Translations under genes and position numbers: made by a program | Part shown: positions 56,704 to 64,000 of the stretch, piece after piece | How positions within the stretch are numbered: position 1 is the stretch's first letter | Layout: every line of letters begins with the position of its first letter | Source: Ornithodoros turicata | Lineage: Eukaryota > Arthropoda > Arachnida > Ixodida > Argasidae | Length of the DNA: 64,000 nt | Assembly (NCBI RefSeq): GCF_037126465.1 | Contig: NC_088207.1 | Location: 45,318,143-45,382,142, forward strand | Reading direction: 5' to 3' | Notes under the pieces: generated by a model | Databases searched by the model: none | What the model was told of the DNA's origin: nothing | Seen by the model: only the letters and a program-made list of their open reading frames with translations

Positions 56704-59700
56704 GTGAGTTCATGTGCATTGCTCATAACTTGCGGGAAGTGATGTACCTCGTCAAGCATTTGTGAACGCGGGAGAATGGCAGCAGTCTACACGGAAGCTT
56801 ATTTCTGCCACTAACGTTGCATGAGCGATCATTTTTTTCGGTTCCAATTCTGTTCCAGCGCCAAAACTATCAACCCTTACAAGACAAAGAAAGGAACAAT
56901 TTGAGCAGCGTTTTGTGCCACACGTTGTGGTACGTTAATATAACTGGTGGGACAAGTGGGGAAGAGTTACGCGGTGCGAAAATGTTTGCGGAGGAGGGGC
57001 CCGTTTGCTGGAATCAGTTTAAAACACGAGTAAAAGCTTTCCCGAAGCCACGGGCAGAAAAAAAAAGGAAGATAGTCTTTTTCACCGCCAATCCGGACCA
57101 GTAGATAGGGCCCCTTTCATCGCGTCTCGACAACGTAATATGATGCGGAAGGAGGTTGGCGTATCCGAATCATCAGGGTAGGCCAGCTAGCAGCTAACCC
57201 AAAATAGACCATTGTAGCGGGTCCTGCCACTGAGATGAGTTGCTTTCCAAGTTTTGTTGCCGCAGGAGACAGCACCCATTCTGCTTTCAAGTTGACGGGA
57301 AATGCAACAACTGAGGAATGGCGAAGATGAGGTTAACGATTGTGCGCGGACACACTGACTTGCACTTATGTTCGGTGATGTTGTGCAACTTGTCTTTATA
57401 TGAGCTTCGAAATGCACGGCGAATTTCTGTCAGTGTCCGTGTGGTTTATTACGAGTGTCACGCACATGGTGCACATCTGCAGCGCTTTATTGGTGCATGG
57501 ACCACCGCGCCCTAAACAACACGCGAAAAATTAGAATAATTACGGTATGTACGTAACTTGTTAGGGGTGTAGGGTGGCATATAGGGGACTGCATAAATTC
57601 ATGTATCTGTACACTCGCCAATTTATATGGGAACAAAAAAGCAATTAGTGTCTCTTTATTCCACTTGAGGGACAGATGGTTGCAGTAAGGCAGAGCAGCA
57701 AGGGGGCTGTCTTCCTAGGGAACACAAAATAATCCGTCACAAAATTAAAATAGTTATTTTCAATCCCACTAAGCTGTGGTGTGCAGTGTTATTTGTCCTG
57801 AACTAAGCTACAGTGGTGTCATCCACATAGAGTCCCAATGTTACACAATATGACTGCAGCAGACTCATTTTCTGTGCTACGGTTTGTGTGCTTGGGGGAA
57901 ATCGTAACAGAGTGGACTCTGCGAGTAAACCACACCATGTAAGTGACCAATAGCCTTGAAGGTTTTGATTTACAAAGTGCGGGCAAAGTCTGAGACAGAG
58001 ATATTCAGTGGCTGGAAACATGTGCGAAGCAGGCAATGTTGTCTGTTCTTGGTGGTCTGATTCTCTATTTTGCTGACCGCTTTGGTTGCTGTGTCGCATT
58101 CTGTGGTCCGTCTAGTGCAATAAACATTTCTCAAACCTGCAAGCTAGCATTTTGTAACTGCATGTTTCTACGGACACTGCATAGATGGAAGCTACTCATG
58201 GTCACACAAATTCAGATGTATGGCGCAATACAAGCTTTGGTTTCACTGATGTCACATTATGTGGGCATATGCTCATCCCAGTCCTTAGCTGTGCTTTTGT
58301 TTTGCACCATGAACTTGCTAAGCAATAATGAACTAGACTAACTCACCATAATGTTGCCGAGTCTTTACCATCCTTTTTTTTTTTTCCTTTTTGCTGTCTA
58401 AGGGCCCAGGGAAAAAAAAAGTATGCCTGAATCATGCTAGGCAGCCAACTGGAAGGTGGCCAATTTTAGTGTTCGTGTAAATAGCGTCGTGCGTAAATTT
58501 TCACTAAGCGTCGGCTAAGGAGCTTTTGAATGGCCTTATAGGAGGTAAATCAAGGTCTGTGTGCCCATGAATTAGATGTCAAGCAGCTTCTTTTATGTGC
58601 ATTCACGTTTTCGAGATATGCTGTCTACTGGAAGAAGCTGCTGTTGAGCTTGTGTAACACTTAAAATAAAAACGACCTGTATAGATTGCAAACTCTAGCA
58701 TTAACGCATTCAACAGAAGGAACAAAACGTATTGGATTCGATATTTCTTCGTCGTCAAATCTAAAAAATTAAGAGTCTGACTTTCATGAGAAATTGAAGG
58801 TAGAATCATCCAATGATCATTCTGTGGATAGTGTTCCTCCAAGAGGCGTATGCAATAGCTTGAAGTATGAAGCCCAGAATTGCACAAATATTGTTTTGGC
58901 CGATTCAACAGCTCCTGAAACCATGTTTATACTTTTGCCTTGATCCCTTATTTATAGCAAGTTTTGCTATTGCAGCAAAATATCATAATTTAAGGGGCCT
59001 CAGTCAGGAACATGGGGTAAATGTCACAAAAAAAAAGTATGAAACCATTTTGCATGAAGGTACCTCAGAGACCTAGGGGGATACACTTGGGTCGAGCCTA
59101 CTATTTGTGGTTAGCTGCAACAAAGAAGTGGTATGTATATTTCACTCAGAAGCATGTGTGAAAATACAAGTAGCATTCTGGTGATGAGATGGTGACAAGA
59201 TCATTCTGAGATGAGAGAGGGGTCAAGCTGCACCTGGTGGAATAACATTCAGCAAAAGTGAAAAATTCAAAGAATCTTCTTGAGGTTGCGTACTAGAAAA
59301 GAAACTTATTTCAGTGCTATTTGTACCAAAACCCTTTGTATCAAGGCATTTGTGTTGCAATAAAAAGTAATATTAGTTGTAAATATTCAACATGAAAGTG
59401 TTCCTAATAAACCTTGGTTGGTTCTGCTCTTCTTCAGGGGAACGAAAGCTCACTTCCTATGGAGATGTGCTCCAATTGTAAGTGTTTCATGAGAACCACA
59501 TAGAGGAGTGAGTTTAACGAGTGCTTCCAGTATAATGAGCATGCAAACATGCAGTTGATGTCGACGAGATCAAACGTCTGGGCAAGAGGTTCAAGAAGCT
59601 GGACTTGGATAACTCTGGCTCCTTGAGCATTGATGAGTTTATGTCACTTCCTGAGCTGCAACAGAATCCTCTAGTCCAACGTGTCATTGACATCTTCGAC

Positions 59701-62700
59701 ACCGATGGCAATGGAGAGGTTGACTTTAAGGGTCAGTTCTCGTTCTCTATGGCTGTTTGGCAATCTGCTGTACTGCTTCCGTTCCCATTCATTATGGTAT
59801 ATCCTAGCCACGACCTGCGAGATTATAACGACCATCTCATAATCGGCAAATCCTTGTCCACACTATCTGCTAGGAACGCTACACTTCGGCCAGCGAGATC
59901 TCCATTGTGATTGGATAATTGAAGTTTTAGTTTTGAATGTGCAGAACGGACATACAGCTGTAGCAGATGTCAGCAACAGCTCCCATGAAAACTCGTAGAT
60001 CAATCAATCAAACCAATTCAAATCCATCGATCGATCAATCAGTCAATCAAATCAAATCAATTTACGACTTTTGCAAGAATGCATCTCCCGTCGGACATGC
60101 ACCGCTTGTATAAAAAGCCCTAAGGTAAGCCGAAGGAGGTTTTATAGCAATTGAGGAAGTAATAAATGGGCCAATGAGGAGCACCACCGCTAGCCTCCAA
60201 ATGCAGCGCTGGAAAGGGGTTCAAATGACATGGTCGCTATAATCTAGTAGGTCATGATTCTAGCACTACTTACTATATGTCACGCGTCACATAGTGCCAG
60301 GAAGGTTTGGCACTTGCTTCTTTCAGGCCGGTGAGTGCACTTGTAGTTTGTGTGCAATGCGGGACTGTTGGTGTAGTTGTAGTGCAGTATAGTCTTATTG
60401 AAGTGCCCCACAAAATTTCATTCTTGTGAGTAATGCTTGTTTGATCAGCAGAGTTGATATACCCCATTGCAGGGCTGTTTTACTGATTCAACCAGCGCAG
60501 CTTTTAATGCTTTTTAGTGTTTGATCACTCCTTTAAAAGGAAGGGCGCAATCGTGTGATTTTATTCCTCGTGCACCGCTGACTACGGTATCGGGGAAAAC
60601 CCACACGAAAGAGTGGCATAGTTTGACTGTTATTTGATGGAATACATGACAAAAGCAGTTTCCGGATGTTGAGTGTGTGCCGGAATTTCCTCTTTTGAAA
60701 AACGAGAAAACGTCACTCCCTAAGAATCAATGAGGGTGCGACCTTGAGAAAAGGAATGCCGCGGGCGTCTCACAGAGTTGCATGGCGGCTTTCTCCTCTG
60801 AGCGCCGCCCTGTCACTCCTCCACTTAGGTAGTGATGTCACGCCAACAGATATAAATCTATATAGAAGATATATCTATAGAGAGATATATATACAGGGTG
60901 TCCCAGAAAACGTGTCATTGAATTATAATAAAAAAACTACGCCACCTAGAATAATGCGGTCAACAGCATCTGTTCTTATTAGGTTTTTGCCACCTCCTAA
61001 TGTGAATGTCATGTACTCCAAGTTTATTTATGTAAATATTTGCGAACTGAACTCGGAAATTTGCCAAGTAAAGGTCACTTTTTTACCCCACCAATATGAA
61101 GAGCGTGCCGAATTCACTCAAATTCATGGTAATTGACAGTGATATTCACGAGCTATCCCATCGGAAAAAATAGCCGAATATCATGCTTTTCGGAGCACCG
61201 GACCATAGCGCGCGATGACTTTTTGAGCGCAATCGCTCGCAGTGCGACGAAAGGAGGTTCCGAAGCCAGCCCACAGAGTGATAATAGAAAAAGTAACAGT
61301 TCCTAAAATTGGGAGAGGGAAAGCATTATCCCAGCGAAAGTCGGACGTGATAAGCCGTTCCTGTTTTATCTCTTTCTGCGATGTCGGGGAGGGCTGGGTT
61401 TCCAACCTCCTTTCGTCGGACTGACAAAGATTGCGCAGAAAAATTCATCGTGCGCTATTCTGTGCGACCTCCGTAGACCATGATGTTCGGCTATTTTTTC
61501 CGATGGGACAGCTCCTGAATATACCTGTCAATTATCATTAATTTGACTAAATTAGACACGCTCTTCCCATTGGAGGGGTAAAAAAGTGACCTTTACTAGG
61601 CAAATTTCCGACTTAAGCTCGCAAAAATTTACATAATTAAACTAACGTTACACGACATTCACATGAGGAGGTAGCAAAAACCCAGTAAGAACAAATGCCA
61701 TTGACCGCATGACTCTAGGTGGTGTAGTTTTTGTATTATAATTTAATGACACGTTTTCTGGGACACCCTGTATAGAAAAGGTGTCACAGCCAGCACGCGA
61801 AGACCGCCGTTTGGAGCCAACCCAGTCGGCGGGCTAGCTTGGTAGAGTTCTTGGTAGAGTTTAGGTTGCGAACTGTTGAGAGGACGCCGGGGTCCTCGTT
61901 AATCTGGCTTTTAAATTTGTAGATCAGGAACGATTCTCTTATATATATGACAATATATATATATATAGAATATAAAATTCGTTTATTTAATGTCTAGGCA
62001 CTTTTCATATGAAAAAAACTAGCCAAGCATATTGTCTGCCAATGCCAAAGATGGTGGTATCGGTTTCATAGGTGGGTTTCCGGATGCAACCGTCCCTTTA
62101 AATGGGATGTGACATTTTGATAGGTGTGGTTCATTACCTTGTGAATGCCTTATACTGCAAACCAGAGTGTTGAAGAAAATAGAATTATTTTTCAACGTGT
62201 CCTAGGTGATGAGATTGCGCCAGAAAACTCCAAACTCCTAGGTGATGAGAACCCCTGTACAAACTTAGGCGTCAAGCTCTGGCTTCAGAGGATCAGGAGC
62301 CTCCGCCATACATGTTGATTCACGTGAGCGTGCGACTTGTCCCACGGCCCCCCAACAGTGGAGCCGATCACGGTGGTGTCACCGTTGAACGAGTTTTTGT
62401 ATTGGTGGTGCTAATTTTCTATGCAGCTATTACCCCCTTTGCTGTAAAGCTTGGAATTCAGCTTCAAGTCCACACAAACAATCATCTTTTACTTTGTCGC
62501 ATCATAACTTCGAGCTCAGCGTCACAGAGCTCCTAATTTTACGAAGTGAGACTGTTGAGAACATCTGTGGTAGTGAAGACAATGCAGCCATTCCTTTCAA
62601 CTTGTGCAGTGTCGAATTAAAGGAAGGTGAACATTAAACAGGACCTCGTTATTGTGTGTGTTGGCTGTGGGAAGTTCACTAACATTTCACACCCTTTCAA

Positions 62701-63624
62701 ATTGCAGACAGCTCAAAAACACCATTTGTCTTGAGCCTGTCATCTTGTCGGTGATGCATGTGTTGCTGATTGTTTCTTTTTTTGTTCTATGCAGGGCAGA
62801 ACACAATGGTAGTAGTAACAGATTGTGGGACATGTTTAAAAAGTGGTAGCATCAATGTCAGCAGTTGTGTTGCAAGATGTAAAATGGAGGGGTTTATCCT
62901 TTCATATCTGTACTGTTTCATTTGCCCGCAAAATAAGTTAAAGAGAAATGAAAGGGAAATACTATACTGGCGGGATTCATAAGAATGATGTGTACACAAA
63001 ACCCCACCTTTCTCCTTATTCAGTTATACATACCCCAATATGAAGTGAAATCTTCAAAATGCAATTTAAATCCAAAACACTATCTAGTAATATGAACCCA
63101 TACCATTGTATGAGATTATTGTGTGAGGGATTGAGATATTGTATAATGTATAATGTACGAGATAATCTTAAACTTAAGCAAAGCTCTTTTTTTTTTTTCC
63201 TGCTATTCTTTTACTTGCATTGGCTTGCCTATGTCCTTCTTGCCATGAACGAATTAATTAGCCTATCCAAGCTCATAAATTGTGCTTTACTGCTTATTTT
63301 GCTGTAGAGTTTATACAGGGAGTGTCGCAGTTCAGCGTCAAGGGAGACAAGGAATCCAAGCTGCGTTGTGAGTATGCCAAGCTTATGTTGCATGTACAGC
63401 TATGCTGTATGCATTCACAAATCATTTTTCTTTGTTCAGTTGCATTCAGGATTTACGATATGGACAATGACGGCTTCATTTCCAATGGGGAGCTGTTCCA
63501 GGTGCTCAAGATGATGGTGGGCAATAACCTGAAGGAGGCACAGCTGCAACAGATTGTCGACAAAACCATTCTTTTTGCTGATAGAGACGAAGACGGCAAG
63601 ATCTCTTTTGAAGAGTTCTGTTCT
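56701..63624 (+). CDS. CanB: Calcineurin subunit B (Ca2+-binding regulatory subunit), 3' end beyond the window; exons 56701-56703, 59438-59477, 59555-59731, 63308-63367, 63440-63624
   Basis: The joined exons give residues 1-155 of a protein usually about 170 long. It is the EF-hand regulatory subunit of the Ca2+/calmodulin-dependent phosphatase calcineurin and binds the catalytic A subunit helix. Four canonical EF-hand loops are complete: 31-42 ([12 protein letters not shown]), 63-74, 100-111 ([12 protein letters not shown]) and 141-152 ([12 protein letters not shown]), each with Asp at position 1 and Glu at position 12. The N terminus [10 protein letters not shown] keeps Gly2, the myristoylation site. 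Sequence is nearly identical to insect and vertebrate CanB/PPP3R1. The last exon, expected to encode about 15 residues, lies right of 64000. The ATG-only first exon is an inference from the splice phase. Confidence 0.95.
56704..59437 (+). other. Calcineurin B intron 1
   Basis: About 2.7 kb, AT-rich, with T and A runs at 58373-58388 and 58411-58420. No repeat family of this window or additional exon is recognised. It ends GCTCTTCTTCAG. Confidence 0.5.
59438..59477 (+). CDS. CanB: Calcineurin B exon 2 (N-terminal tail)
   Basis: A 40-nt exon between CTTCTTCAG and GTAAGTG. It encodes [13 protein letters not shown] plus one base of F15. It is too short to appear as an open frame but matches the family tail exactly in position. 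Confidence 0.93.
59555..59731 (+). CDS. CanB: Calcineurin B exon 3 (EF-hands 1 and 2)
   Basis: A 177-nt exon after AAACATGCAG. It encodes [20 protein letters not shown] through DGNGEVDFK. The intron that follows splits the codon of Glu74, the last ligand of EF-hand 2, so both exons are needed for a working site. Confidence 0.97.
59732..63307 (+). other. Calcineurin B intron 3 with a MITE and simple repeats
   Basis: A GATCAATC/CAAAT-type simple repeat occupies about 59998-60062. The long-TIR MITE lies at 60893-61771. An AT run is at 61941-61968. No further exon is needed, since flanking exons join in phase. Confidence 0.7.
60893..61771. mobile_element. MITE with about 250-bp inverted repeats and ACAGGGTGTCCC ends
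   Basis: The ends ACAGGGTGTCCCAGAAAACG (60893) and CGTTTTCTGGGACACCCTGT (to 61771) are exact inverses flanked by TAT/ATA. Arms pair further, for example 'gcggtcaacagcatctg' with 'caatgccattgaccgc'-like text and 'aaggtcacttttttacccc' with 'aaaaaagtgacctt'. The core is about 61150-61500. No transposase is encoded. Confidence 0.88.
63308..63367 (+). CDS. CanB: Calcineurin B exon 4
   Basis: A 60-nt exon between TTTTGCTGTAG and GTGAGTATG. It encodes [19 protein letters not shown], the linker between the two EF-hand lobes. Confidence 0.96.
63440..63624 (+). CDS. CanB: Calcineurin B exon 5 (EF-hands 3 and 4)
   Basis: A 185-nt exon between TTTGTTCAG and GTGAGTGCC. It encodes [20 protein letters not shown] through [11 protein letters not shown]. 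It ends in phase 0, ready for the missing last exon. Confidence 0.97.
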
Positions 63625-64000
63625 GTGAGTGCCTGTGTGCCATTAAACATTTTCACACACCTTTGAAGGAGCATGGAAGGCACTTCGAAAATATTTTTAC
63701 AGTGTGATATGTACATAATATACCCTCAAAAAGTGTCACACAAGACATTTCCTTTGGGAAGTACAAATTTCATGAGAAATTTACAAGAATGTGTATGGCA
63801 GCAGCTCCTTGTGGCATGTAGTGACGTCAGGTCAGGAGAGCACTTTTTTTCTTTTTTTTTTGCACCTGAGAATTGTCTGCTTGCGAGAACAACCGGTCGA
63901 GATGCGCGATGGGCGGAATTTCGCAGACTGGATTTGCTGATCCTCGAGATTGAAAGTTCTCGTGCACACCAGGATTGTGCGCTGCACTTGTACTTGTTGT
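63625..64000 (+). other. Start of the last calcineurin B intron
   Basis: No sequence matching the expected C-terminal exon (a short segment ending in a VDV-like tail) is seen before the window ends. Confidence 0.6.

Noticed and set aside
59514..59711. 65-codon - strand frame over calcineurin exon 3
   Set aside because: Antisense shadow of the strongly conserved EF-hand exon.

Overview
The window is nuclear DNA from an animal: genes are split by spliceosomal introns, roughly half of the sequence is transposon-derived, and no bacterial operon structure is present. The style of the repeats (a tRNA-derived SINE, several families of TA-flanked fold-back MITEs, an RNase H-bearing LINE tail) and the arthropod-like proteins suggest an arachnid, most likely a tick. 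That placement is inference from general resemblance and was not tested by a search.

Three conserved genes can be read exon by exon. (1) A two-pore-domain potassium channel of the THIK/KCNK13 type lies on the + strand from 27588 to 43099. Four exons are visible; the 5' exon with the first transmembrane and pore segments was not found. (2) Cytoplasmic tryptophanyl-tRNA synthetase lies on the - strand, 56170 down to 51888. Its eight coding exons join without a phase error into 406 codons, and one intron has a GC donor. (3) Calcineurin subunit B lies on the + strand from a probable ATG-only exon at 56701 to beyond the right edge; 155 of about 170 codons are present. Genes 2 and 3 are head to head about 530 bp apart and probably share a promoter region.

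Layout: 1-27.5 kb is repeat-rich DNA with no recognised host coding exon (LINE fragment at 0.6-1.8 kb, MITEs, SINEs, hairpins). 27.6-43.1 kb is the channel gene, with MITEs in its introns. 45.16-48.35 kb is a tandem array of about 18 units with a 197-bp period in its homogeneous core. 48.5-51.8 kb holds nothing recognisable. 51.9-56.2 kb is the synthetase and 56.7-64 kb is calcineurin B, with a MITE in its third intron.

The most unusual item is the tandem array. On the - strand almost every unit carries a branch-point-like CTAAT, a TTCAG acceptor, a 33-nt segment and a GTAAGT donor. The 33-nt segments are in compatible phase (split codon G|CA) and encode variants of an 11-residue module, A-(L/P)-(L/P)-I-R-R-L-L-S-D-(V/I). 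Fourteen of 18 segments are exactly 33 nt although unit spacing ranges from 148 to 203 bp. This looks like a candidate micro-exon gene built by satellite-like amplification. No convincing start codon or 3' exon was found, so its expression and coding status are open.
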